Shown: in pieces, positions 48,901 through 64,000 of the stretch
Layout: each line of letters begins with the position of its first letter
Position numbering within the stretch: the stretch's first letter is position 1
DNA from: Siniperca chuatsi
Lineage: Eukaryota; Chordata; Actinopteri; Centrarchiformes; Sinipercidae
Direction of reading: 5' to 3'
Assembly (NCBI RefSeq): GCF_020085105.1
Contig: NC_058053.1
Coordinates: 13,788,888-13,852,887, forward strand
DNA: 64,000 bases
Translations under genes and position numbers: made by a program
The notes under the pieces: model-generated
The model's input: the letters and a program-made list of their open reading frames with translations, nothing else
Told to the model about the DNA's origin: nothing
The model's database searches: none

Positions 48901-51900
48901 AAAGTTTGTCAAGAAAATAAACTGGTTTCCATGTGTTTGTTTGTGACAGCCAAGATGTGAGTGGTGGAGACATAAATCATGTCACATTTATTTTTCCTCT
49001 CAACTTGGAACATGGTTCTCTTCCCTGTAGAATTCAGAACTGATCATTAACCTTTCCTTTAGTTCCTTCCCTTGCCTGGTCACATTTCCTCTCTATTTGG
49101 TTCCTGGCCCCATATGCCACTTTCCTATTTCCTGCCTGCAGACAGCAGGGAGTAGCTCTATTATCACCTTCCTAGAGCTGTCTTTGAATGTGAGAGGCAA
49201 TTCCATTTCACTCAGCCATGGGGAGGAGGAGGAGTAGGAGGAGGAGGGAAAAAAGAACACCATAGAGCACACAGAAATTGGTTTAGGATTACTTCTTATA
49301 GTCGAATGTAAGACTATTTTGCTTTTCTGCTCGTATTGCCTAGATTTAAGGTTTATACAATGCACAGTCTGTTGTGAAGGTGCAGGTTTTTGTAGAATAG
49401 TTCCAAATCAGAGCAAAGGTTAAGTGTTAAGTGCTGTGTATCATGTTGGGTTGTTGTGTGAACACTTTATCTTCAACTCCATTTAGAAGTCATCCTTTGA
49501 AATATTAACAATCCTAAAGCAGTTATATTACACTACTGTGAAGCTGTGCTAAACATATCGAAGATATCTCTAATGCTTCCACTCTCAAGTGTGTTCACTC
49601 CATTTTGCGACATTTTACTTAAAGCCTGTGTTATTTTTGGGCTTCCCTGAGTTTTATTCCAGCTTTTATCAGCGTCTAGTTCCTTGGACTGGTAGGGCTC
49701 TTGACAATATTGCTCCTGGATAAATTAAACATGAGTTACGTAGAGTGATAATCTGTGGGCCTCTCTTTTCACACTGCATTCCCAATGAGCTGTGTGTTGG
49801 CCTGGTGTTGTTGCCTGTGATTTTAATGAAGATTATTCTTGTAACACGACAGTCGCCTGTTTGCTCCTATTCTCCTCAAAATATTTTCTCTTCAAACTGA
49901 GAATTTTGTTTTCTTTCAAGAGATCGATGCAGCATTTGTGTTTTATTTTTAAAAAGTATTTCTGCTGCAGGTCAATCACCAGTTTATCATGGATATAATT
50001 AAAGATATTTAGCTACCCAAATCTTGGATGTTGATTAACCAGATAACAGGTTTCTGAGTTGTTTTTAGATTAAACCTTCATTATCATGTCAACCTAGTTA
50101 TCGATTAAACAATACACAGCTGTGACTGGGTAATTAGTGCTTATTTTTATCCTGTCTAAGCAACGTAGGCTCGCATCAAAAAAGGCAAAGCTTAAGTCAC
50201 TGGATTGGAGCCTTCTGTTTTCTATTGTTCGGGTTTAGGCTGATAGTGCTCAGGAAACCTCAGAGGATTCTCAAAGGAGTAAGTGCACACTTCATGGCAT
50301 GGCCACTCTTAAAATGGAACTGATGTTTTATAAATAATTTCAAAGTTACAAACATCAGCCTCACAATCACAGCGATTCAATGATATTCATTTGGCATAAG
50401 TCAGTTTCATTTCTGTGTGCTTTTCATCAGAAATGGCTTAAAAAGTAGAGTTAGTCTGAATTTTTCATGCCATGGGCTTACTGGGGACAGTGGCCATGTT
50501 CTTCACTTGCAGACGTCTGACAGTGCATGGCAGCAGAAATAACAAAATGGTCACAAACCCCAGCTGCACTCCCCGGGTCACACAGGCTCTTTAAAATTTA
50601 AAGAGACTAGCAACAAACCAAACAGTTGATAACGGGTCAGTAGCAGGTGATAAAAGAAGTTTTTCGTAGGGACATTAGCCCTTCCACTAACTTTGTGATT
50701 CCTGACATTATATCCTCACCATTTGTTAAGCCAAGTAATACACATCAAAGAGCATGAAGCAGTTGCAGGCATCACAGGGGTGGTAGTACCCAGAGGATTA
50801 CAATATTTCATGTTTAATATATAAGTGTTAATTTGCTACAGAATCGGAATGAGACAAAATTCACACATTTATAATTATGCATGAATTTTACATACCATCA
50901 CCTGTATTCACGTTATTCTAGTTTTTGTTTTTGAAGAGAGCTCAATTGACAAGTGTACATAGCTCATGGTTCATTCTCCCATAGAATTATACTATTATTT
51001 CCATGAGAGTGTGTTAATTACCAGACTGCCATTTTCTTGTGATGAAGAAACAACTGACAGGGATAGAAAGACGGAAAATAAAAATAACTTACAACATGTG
51101 CTTTACCCTGGTATGGGCATATTAAACGGCATATTAATGATCTTTCTCACAGGACTCTGGTTGGGCATTCAAATAATACAGTTTACAAAAATCTTCTTAA
51201 TGTGTATTTATGTCTTTTATATTTCTGTATAAAAGCTAAATTGCATGGAAAACAGTGTAACTTTGTTCACCTAACATGAAAGCACTTGGAGTATGTATTT
51301 AAATGATTAAATATTGTAGGAATAGAGAGATAAATGGTTGACTTTTAATGTTTTGCATTAGAATCATTGGTTTCTTTCATTGTGCTCCAGATAAAGAAGT
51401 GCATGTATGAATATTTTGTCTTGTGTGAATAATCTCTCAGGTGTGGTATTAGCACAGGAGCCATGCCACTTGATCATCATGATCACCTGTCCTGAGGTTA
51501 ATTTGCTGTGAGCTTTGTGGTAAGGAATCACGGTTGGGTCTGCTCTGGCTGGGCGACCCTTAAAGGACATCAATAACGAGCAGGTGTAGGAGTGCACTTC
51601 TGCGTAGACGCGTGTCTTGATGTGTCCAGGGAGGATGGCTAATAAGGGCTTAAAAGCCACAACTGTCCACTCCGCCCCTTAGCAGGCCTCCAGCTGTCTT
51701 TCTGTCAGAGAGCACCCTGATTCCCTCTGACAGAGCAGATCACTAATGTCAGGAAACCGCTGGGGACAATAGTTATGTTAGCATAGCATAAAGCACCACC
51801 ACACTTGATCTGATTAATCATGCTAGTTAATTATAGACTTAAGGTAAATACAGGTTTTGTCGTATTTTTTTTTTAATCAAAGAGCCAGGAAGAAGGGAAG

Positions 51901-54300
51901 AAATACTTCACTTTGATTTATTGATGGAAATTGCAATGTGACGTCTGGCAAACAACATATAAATAACTTAAAGGCCATCTTAAATGCATTCCCATGAAAT
52001 TTTTAGTGCCACTGTAATATAAGCCACTACCTGTCATGAATCCCAAATAACCTTGGCTCTATCCTCTTAGTTCAGCCCAGTGTGCCTCATTCCTTATTAC
52101 TGGCCTGACAAGGAAATGTTTACCCATCCGACAAGAGACAAGCCATTTCATAGTCGGAAAAAGCAATTTCACCTGACTGGAGTAGCACACTCTGTCCCCA
52201 TATCCTTGCTGGCTATAATTTTGTTGTCATTTTGTGTGCTGTGATCATATCATTGAAGTGACAGTACTGGGCATTAGGTAAAGTCCCTAAGCTGGTGCTC
52301 ACTTTCAGGCTTTTTCTCTCCTTGTCATTCACATTGATTAGATTAGACCCAGGTGGCAAGCAGATTTCTTTGGCACAACAATAAAAAATGGTGATACAGC
52401 GCTTGAACCCCATTGTTTTGTGCTTAACTGAACACTGAACAATGAAAATTTTGTTTTTTTAATAAAGTTACACATTTTTGTATTTTCACAGATTACTGAA
52501 AGATATTACTAATGGAGATTTTTCCAATATGTTTTTTTGCACTTCGGGGATAGGATCTATTTTTTATACTATGCCTCCAGTGACAAATTGTAGCTGTGTA
52601 CATCATTTTGGAGCATAAATAGCATAAATACTGTTCATAGGGACCCATCGTATTAAGCTCAGCTGGTCAATGGAGGGTTTGTACAAGGCAGGAGGCAGAG
52701 ATCCTAACCTGCACTATGCTATCTCCCCCGAGGGACGAGGCTGGCCGCAGGCATAACAAATCAGCCCCCTCCTCTTTGGTTATGTCCACTAGTTAGCTGA
52801 GCCAGAGAGGACTGATAAATAAACACCAGAGCACCTGGGGAAACAAACTGAGTTGCTGCACGGGTGTTCAACAATTGGTTTGTTCAGCGGGAAAAAAGCA
52901 AGCTCATTTTGCTTATTAAAGATCAGGGATGGAAGTGAACCATAATCCTGTAATGAGGAGAGCAGAGAGTGACCTCTTTTGCTTGGGCACAGACAAGCCT
53001 GTGCTTGCATGTTTCACAGGAATAGATTGCTGGACCCTATAGCCCTACTGTAATGACCCCTCTTGTTAGCTTTCATGGCTGTTCATTAGAGATACAAACT
53101 CGTGGATGTATGTACCCACCAGTGAAAGTCAGATTGTACAATGCACAGTTGCTGGTTAATGACATTTAGTGTGACTAAACCAAAAGTTGTTCAGTGAAGT
53201 GTAAATGATCAGTTTTTGATGCCATAGTCAGTGATGTCATACAGGACTGCTTTATAGTTAAAGATGTTTCTAATATTTTGTCTACTCCCATTTACATACA
53301 TGAGAAGAACAGATAGAAACACCTTTTAATATAATGCAATTGAATACATCTCGATAAACTACAGTTCAATAAATTACCATAATGTTGAATCAAAACCTCT
53401 CTGACACAGTACAAGCTTCAAAAAGGTTGTATTGAATTACATTATTGTTAAGGTGTGCCCAATGAAATGTATAAATCTAGTGCAATTTAAAAGTACCTTA
53501 CAATTATAGAATGGACTGTACATCAAATCACTCCCTCTTTAAAAAGCAGTTTGTGTTAACTTACTTGAACCTTGTAAGTCAAGCAGGACGGTGCAGATGC
53601 TCTGTGCACTTGGGACTGAATCATTAGCCATTTTAATACTTTTTATTTAATTTCTGAATCAACACCATCCTGACACTTTTCCATTATACTGCAGTGAGGA
53701 CTTAAAAGGTCTAATTAAGTGATGGAACATTTTGTGGTTCTACATACTCTTTTCTATTTTTATTCTTATGCACTGGACTCTAGCTGCTAACAAGAAACTG
53801 ACTAATTGTCAGGTATCTCAGAGACCTGCATCCTGCTGACACCAAATCTGATCTTTATTTGAATATATTTTGGTGGGAAATGCTTTCCCCAGAGGATTTT
53901 TTCTTTTCTTAGGCAGATCACATCACGTATAACCAGTCATTCTTAATCTGAGTTTTAATGGCCCTCTAACTTCTCCAAAATGACAAAAACGATTTTTATT
54001 AAATGAAATCATTTTAAATCAGTCCCAAACCTATTTGGTGTTTTAAGATTTGACTTTACTTTGTGTGAGATGCATTTGCCACAGCAGCCCTCTTATCAGT
54101 CCGCTGGTTCATAACTTTATAGGCATTAAATATTTACCAGCACTGGGACTCATAAACACATCTTCAGTGGGACACCATGATTTCACGCTATATCACAAAC
54201 ATTTTAAGGCTTCAGATGCACTGCCTGTCATGGACTGTCATTTTTGGTGTGTTAATAATATATCTTGGTTTCTTCGGCAGACATACTTTGGCACTCATAG
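39950..54300. other. Gene-free region between tank and tbr1 (about 14 kb)
   Basis: No exon of PSMD14, which lies here in mammals, or of any other gene could be recognised on either strand. Open frames at 43626-44288 and elsewhere match nothing. Three exact T-box half-sites (TCACACCT) lie at 40726, 45140 (reverse) and 46466. The stretch is a candidate regulatory domain for tbr1. Simple tracts: A-rich 41681-41701, G11 at 47113, purine-rich GGA 49220-49248, A-run 48836-48855. Confidence 0.5.
45129..45148. promoter_or_regulatory. Inverted pair of T-box half-sites
   Basis: ACACCT, a 5 bp spacer, then AGGTGTGAA. The right half is the exact consensus AGGTGTGA; the left half is AGGTGTTG on the other strand. 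It lies about 9.6 kb upstream of the tbr1 start codon. Confidence 0.4.
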
Positions 54301-54303
54301 CAC

Positions 54304-54345
54304 ATAAATAGGTAAATAACGCGGATAAATAGGTAAATAACGCAG
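54304..54345. repeat. 21 bp direct tandem duplication
   Basis: Two adjacent copies of ATAAATAGGTAAATAACGC plus two bases, differing only at the next-to-last base. It is a recent local duplication upstream of tbr1. Confidence 0.85.
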
Positions 54346-54529
54346 CTGTACCGTTATAGCTGACAGTAGAAAACAACTTATAACCATTATACTTTTTATC
54401 TTGATCTTTTGTGTGTTTTTCTGGTCCATATGAATCAGAAGAAACAGTCGGAGTCCATATGTTTTAATCAAATATAGGCCCATGTCACAGTACAGACAAA
54501 TCACTTTGCTCACAGCGCTCCACATTGTC

Positions 54530-54772
54530 CTAATTAAGAGCTGTCTAATTAAATTACAGCCTTGAGTTAACCAATAGCAATACTTGTTTCATTAGCAAAG
54601 CAGGGAGAGTGATGGAAAGAAAATCCTTCCTGATTGCAGGACGGTGTCAATTGGCTAATTTGCTGCCTTCGGTACCTCAAGTCATAGCAAGGCGTCTTCA
54701 CAGTTAGATTAGGAAAGGCGTGTGCAAAAGCTTGTGATATAGGTTGAGCTAATCGTGGCTTCCTATTGAGCT
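54530..54772 (+). promoter_or_regulatory. tbr1: tbr1 proximal upstream region and 5'UTR
   Basis: The sequence holds two homeodomain-type TAATTA sites (54531 and 54546), a CCAAT box (ACCAATAG near 54580) and an inverted CCAAT (CAATTGGC near 54650). The transcription start is not determinable. Confidence 0.4.
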
Positions 54773-59401
<4,629 letters not shown>

Positions 59402-61939
59402 TAATGTTCTCATGAGGACAAGTAAGTCATGTTTTTTTTTATTAATATCACGCTCCTATTAAAATGATTTGCATTTAAAATGAGACAGAGAATTTCATTT
59501 GACTATTTTTCATGAACGCATCATGTGGAGCATCTTCCCAGTAATTCAAATCGGTTACATCAGGACGAAACTGAATGAAACGAAACTGAATGAAATGAAG
59601 AATATTTGAATTTCACTATGATCAATCAGAAATGATCCCAATTAGATGATGCTTAATAGCGAGACTCATGGCTCCCATCTCTGTCCCCTACGCACATATG
59701 AGACTCCCAGAGACCCTGCCCTCTTGTGTGTCTACTGACTGGTCCAGAATATGAAACAAAAACACGCAAAAAAAACCTACTCATTGATTCAAAAGTCCGT
59801 TTAATGAAAAAAAAAAGTTCAATTAAAGAGGGCACAAAAATAAAGGTTGCCTAATAATGGGGAAGACTGTGAATGGAGCTGTTATATGTCAATGTGTAAC
59901 TATATCCGTCACAATTCAAAGCGATCCAGGTGGTTATTAACAATTACGAAACGTACCTGACGGAATGGATCTGCCGTTAGATATTTTAATCTGACTCAAC
60001 AATGAGGATTGTTGCAGCGACATTTGGTTGGAATGACTTTCGTTTGCCAAACTTTTGCTCATAGTTACACACACTGAAAAAACTGTGAAGTTGACAAGTT
60101 TTTTCTGCAGCCAAAGGAAGTGACACATCAAAAAAAGTCTTGCCTGTGTGAAAATGTGCAAAGGGGCCAGAACAGACCCGCAGAAGACGACACAATAAAA
60201 TGTGTGCTGAAAGAAAGCATTTACTATAGCCTAACTGATTGCAGATTGATTGGGTGATTGCTGATTGAATGATTCTATTTATGTTCTGCCTTAATCATCA
60301 GGTTTTTAATTGCGTCATTTGAAAAAAATATTGAACACTTATATTAATGACCTTAAGAAATATAATTTAAACGGATACATAATAAACTCAACATGCACTT
60401 AATTGGAATTTCAGTGGGAAGGAGATGCTTACAGCTGTCAATAAGATGTGTGACATTTAGCTTGTCACAACGCGCGCGCGCGCGCGCGCGCGCGCGTGTG
60501 TGTGTAAAAGCTCACTGACAGTCAGCTATAGGCCTTCCCAGGGATAAACAGCAGATGGCGATAACTGAATGCAGGTCCTGTAATCAAACAGCTTTTAATT
60601 ATGTGGCCAGGAGCTCTCGGGAGGGCAGCTATGACAAATCTGAAGCGCACTGATTTAAAAAAAAAACAACAACAACCTAATAAACGAACTTCTATTTATG
60701 ACTCAATTAAAGGCCGTACTGCGGTTTGCCTCTGGATTCATCTACACATGGATTGTGATCTACACCAGATGGCGATACTTTACTATGTCAGTTAAAGGAA
60801 TAGCTGCTGATGAACACATGATGAACACACCAAAGAGGGAAGTAAACACTCTCCCTGATCACAACAGACAAAAGTTATAAAACTATGAGAACTCAAAGTC
60901 ACAATTCAAATACAAGTGTAAAAATAACACCGATCCTTATATAAAGTTTATTTACTGGCAATGGTGGCTGGAACAGTCAAGTGCACCCAGAGTTGGACTC
61001 TCTAGGTAAAGGCCAAAGTAGTTCAGTTACTTTAACACAAACCATGTAAAATTCCTCATCTTCCTCACTCTTTTAGCAATAATTTGATAGATATTGATTC
61101 TCGGAGGTAGAGCAGCTATGTGTATTCATTGTCTTGCTCGTGGGCATTTCAGCAGCGTGCCACCAGCACAACACTGCCCTTGCAATTGGGGTTAAAGGTG
61201 ATAATTTCAGGGGCCTAAAGTTGGAGAAGACCCACATCATCAAGAAGGGGGGCTAGAGCATTTTTTTAGTATGCCTCTATGTAATTCGAATGCTCTTATT
61301 GCTCCACCATCACATCCACAAACAATAAATGTCTTTCAGACTTTTTAAAAATTATTTAATCACCTCTTACCTGAGAATATGAGGTTGGTCCCTTAGTTTC
61401 TGCCTTTGCTCTGAGTTTTCCTGTGTTTATCCACAGTGGGCCACTTGATCCAGTAGTAACACATCTGCTAAGACTTTCCATCTTAAGTCTAGTCTTAAGA
61501 CTCAGAAAAGCAGCTGTCTCAGACTCATACAAGTCTAAATTTTATCGGACAGACATCTTCTAACAGTCATTATTATTATTATTAAGTCATTACCCCCAGA
61601 GAATTTGTAAATATAATTCAAAAATAAGGCAATTTACTGAGTGACGACAAGATGATTTCATGTCAATACACATTTTTTTTAATTGCTTACCTCGCTTTTT
61701 GGAGTTTAATTTCCATGGAGCATGAGTAAGATTTTTTTATGGAAAAACACAGATTGGAGAGCAGAGAGTTGGAGCGCACCATTTTCTCATAAAATAGTCC
61801 TCGTTCAGTAAGTTTATGCCCAATGAGTCAGACACTAATAAAAGCCAAAAATTGTTATATAACTTGCAATGACAGATAGCACACCTCACAGAGCATTTTA
61901 CACAGAAAACATGGTCTCTCTCTCCTCACCTCTGCGTCT
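59402..61939. other. Spacer between tbr1 and slc4a10
   Basis: No gene is seen. A short direct repeat of GAAACTGAATGAAAC lies near 59570, a decayed fish repeat piece with CTTGCTCGTGGGCAT near 61130-61220, and a TTA run near 61568. Enhancers of either neighbour could lie here, but none is shown. Confidence 0.5.
60471..60505. repeat. (CG)13 followed by (TG)4
   Basis: An uninterrupted run of 13 CG units continues into TG units, all alternating pyrimidine-purine. Such CG runs are rare in methylated vertebrate DNA. Confidence 0.97.
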
Positions 61940-62172
61940 GAAACAAAGGCTAAACATTGTGACGCGTCCACGTCAGCTTGCAGAGATGCGCATGTTTTTA
62001 TGAACGAGGAGAGCAGCATGAGAGGCGCAAATCATCACCGGGCTGCTGTCCGACGATGATTTAAACATGTGACCGCTGTGTGGTCGCTCAGTTGCTGCTT
62101 CACCTGCTGGATTATACACAGCGGAGGTCTCTGCTCCATCACTCCGATACGGTGAACTGCTGGGAGAGGAAG
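61940..62172 (+). promoter_or_regulatory. slc4a10: slc4a10 promoter region and 5'UTR
   Basis: CpG-rich and GC-rich compared with the flanks, directly before the ATG. A TGACGCGTCCACGTCA stretch at 61959-61974 contains CRE-like TGACG/CGTCA halves. The exact start site is not determinable. Confidence 0.5.
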
Positions 62173-62220
62173 ATGGACACCACGGACCAAGGCGCTCAGA
62201 TAGAGCCGCTGCTGCCAAAG
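62173..62220 (+). CDS. slc4a10: slc4a10 coding exon 1
   Basis: ATG at 62173 and 16 codons up to donor GTAAAG at 62221. The DQGAQ-EPLLP block is the recognisable SLC4A10 start. Confidence 0.88.
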
Positions 62221-64000
62221 GTAAAGAGCAATGATCTCTTGGGACAAATATTTACTTATGTAGATTAATATTTCAGTACGCCTTTTTATCCAGGCTGTCA
62301 AGCTTAATCGACGTAATGTGTTATATGAGGCAGACACAAAATGTTTAAGTCGATATCTCTCTACCTGTGGAGCTTTGAGCAGTTGTAGCTCACCTGCAGA
62401 GCTGTTAGAGAAAATGTCTCTCTAATTAAGAGGAATGACAGTATGTCAGCTTGTAATATGATATTGCATCATTAATGAAAATTTTGATTCAGTCAAGCAT
62501 GATGTGAACGTTTCTGAATAGAAACAAGAACTACCAGGAGTCTTTCATGGTTCTTTTTATGTTTCAGTATGATGCTGATTTACAATATAACAAGTATTGT
62601 TGCAGTGATTAAGTGATGTCCCACTTTGTGCTATATCATATCATATATGTCAAATCCCTGATGTGACAGGGGTCCTATTAAATTCAGACAGAAGTGACCT
62701 TGTGTCATCTTATGTTGTAATGACACTGTGACATAGATTAAGCTTAAATGTATGGTGGGGTGCAGCTACAGCTGCACAAGCTAGTTCACACACAGATATC
62801 CTTACAAAAACAAGTATTTTTGGAGAAATCTGTAAATCCTGTTGATATTAAAGTCTCTCAGTGGATGTTCTCAGGGACATGTGGGCCCATTCTCATTGGT
62901 CTTTGCTGATCACTTTGGAGGACATTTGTCATAATCCATTGTTGTTTACATCGAAACAGATTTTTCCATTTAGCTGTAGGTTTTAGACTGACAGGCTTTT
63001 GGCTGAGAGTTTCTTTGCTCTGGTACGACTTTAGAGCCATGTGGCTTTGGTTTCAAAATGTACGGTCACAACCTGACCTTAAAAGTCACGGAACATTTAA
63101 GAATCTAAAAATAACATTTCAGAGTTAATCTTTATCTGATTTGGAGGAAAAATGTTTAAATGTGAAAGTGAGCGGCTGATTCCTGAAGTTTGGAACTTTC
63201 TAGATTAGACTGAATACTAACATATTATATATGTACTGTATATAATAACTGTATATATATGTATACCTGTTATACCTGTTAAACTAAAGTGATGATCTTT
63301 TATCTTTCAGATCAATTCCTCCTTTGGCTCATCAGTTGGGCGTAGAAGTTTGGTGAGTTACATTCCTTGGACTTTATGGCTTCTATCACCATGAGGATCA
63401 AAGTTAAAATTAAAAACTAGCATATAAAATGTACATTTTTGTTGCATTGAGGTAATTGATTTATCTTAGACCAAATTCTAAAGGGTGCAAGTAGAAGACA
63501 GACTCACTGGTGGAGCTGCAGAAACACGCCTTGGAGTGACAAAGTTGATTTGATGCAACATGACAAGCTTATCTATAACTTTGTTTTACATACATATAAA
63601 GAGGAAAGAGAGGAGGCGCGGTATGAATCAAGCTTTGTCTTTGATAAGATGCTGCTGGGCAGCAGCAATGATGTCACAGCTATAATCTCATGGTGGCTCT
63701 GTCGATAGATGCTCAATCACAAATTACAGTTGTTTGACACAACAGAAGGGCATCAGCGTCTATCAGGCATGGTGTGAAGCAGGGCAGCAGGAGTTCGCAC
63801 CGCAGAGCTCAGCCTTTAGACTGTGTTGCTCTCTGTCTAAACTGATTATATAGCAGAGGACACAGAGGGAAAGCTCATGCATTCTGAAAGCTTGGATGCT
63901 CCTTGGCTCTTCAAATATCAGGTAGGACAAGACTTGATCTTCATCATCACTGTTGTAACATTATAGCAAATGTGCTCACTGGTTTATTGATGTAAAGGAC
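62173..64000 (+). CDS. slc4a10: Sodium-driven bicarbonate transporter SLC4A10 (NBCn2/NCBE), 5' end
   Basis: SLC4A10 is a neuronal plasma-membrane bicarbonate transporter that extrudes acid. Only its start lies here. Exon 1 encodes MDTTDQGAQIEPLLPK, close to human MEIKDQGAQMEPLLPTR, and ends at a GTAAAG donor in phase 0. A 42 bp exon-like segment follows at 63311. The bulk of the gene, including all membrane segments, lies right of the window. The position directly downstream of tbr1, on the same strand, matches the vertebrate order and supports slc4a10 over other SLC4 members. Confidence 0.85.
63311..63352 (+). CDS. slc4a10: slc4a10 probable coding exon 2 (42 bp)
   Basis: Acceptor TTATCTTTCAG, donor GTGAGT; 14 codons (INSSFGSSVGRRSL), phase 0 at both ends. 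Good splice sites and phase support it. It does not match the sequence I recall after PLLP in human, so it could be optional or fish-specific. Confidence 0.5.
63877..63921 (+). CDS. slc4a10: Candidate alternative first exon of slc4a10
   Basis: ATG at 63877 gives MHSESLDAPWLFKYQ and reaches a GTAGGA donor at 63922 in phase 0, the same phase as the regular first exon. There is no clear acceptor in front of it. SLC4 genes commonly use alternative first exons. Purely inferred. Confidence 0.35.

Overview
The window is vertebrate nuclear DNA, almost certainly from a ray-finned (percomorph-like) fish. It has short introns, AT-rich spacers with microsatellites, typical teleost inverted-repeat elements, an L2/CR1-like LINE relic, and five genes in the order of human 2q24. 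All genes are split, so I rebuilt them exon by exon from splice sites, reading-phase agreement and remembered family sequence. No database was searched.

Layout: (1) 1-1730, minus strand: 5' part of cd302, a C-type lectin receptor (signal peptide plus the start of the lectin domain), running off the left edge. (2) 1731-5320: spacer with a ~450 bp inverted-repeat element, a dispersed repeat and one GC-rich patch. (3) 5330-23750, minus strand: complete rbms1, 13 coding exons, 395 aa, two RRMs, long 3'UTR. (4) 23.8-34.7 kb: spacer with repeats. (5) 34.7-39.9 kb, plus strand: tank, one untranslated and seven coding exons, 341 aa. (6) 40-54.5 kb: no recognisable gene; PSMD14, which lies here in mammals, is not seen. 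The stretch holds T-box half-sites and is the likely cis-regulatory territory of tbr1. (7) 54773-58692, plus strand: complete tbr1, six exons, 677 aa. (8) 58.7-61.9 kb: 3'UTR with a TATC microsatellite and a spacer with a (CG)n tract. (9) 62173 to the right edge, plus strand: 5' end of slc4a10.

The genes are not an operon-like unit. rbms1 and tank diverge; tank, tbr1 and slc4a10 point the same way. tbr1 and slc4a10 are both forebrain neuron genes, so shared regulation across 40-62 kb is plausible but inferred. I found no clearly new biological system. The most useful leads are a damaged-looking splice donor in cd302, missing ITGB6/PLA2R1/LY75 and PSMD14 positions, an inverted T-box site pair upstream of tbr1, and a candidate alternative first exon in slc4a10.
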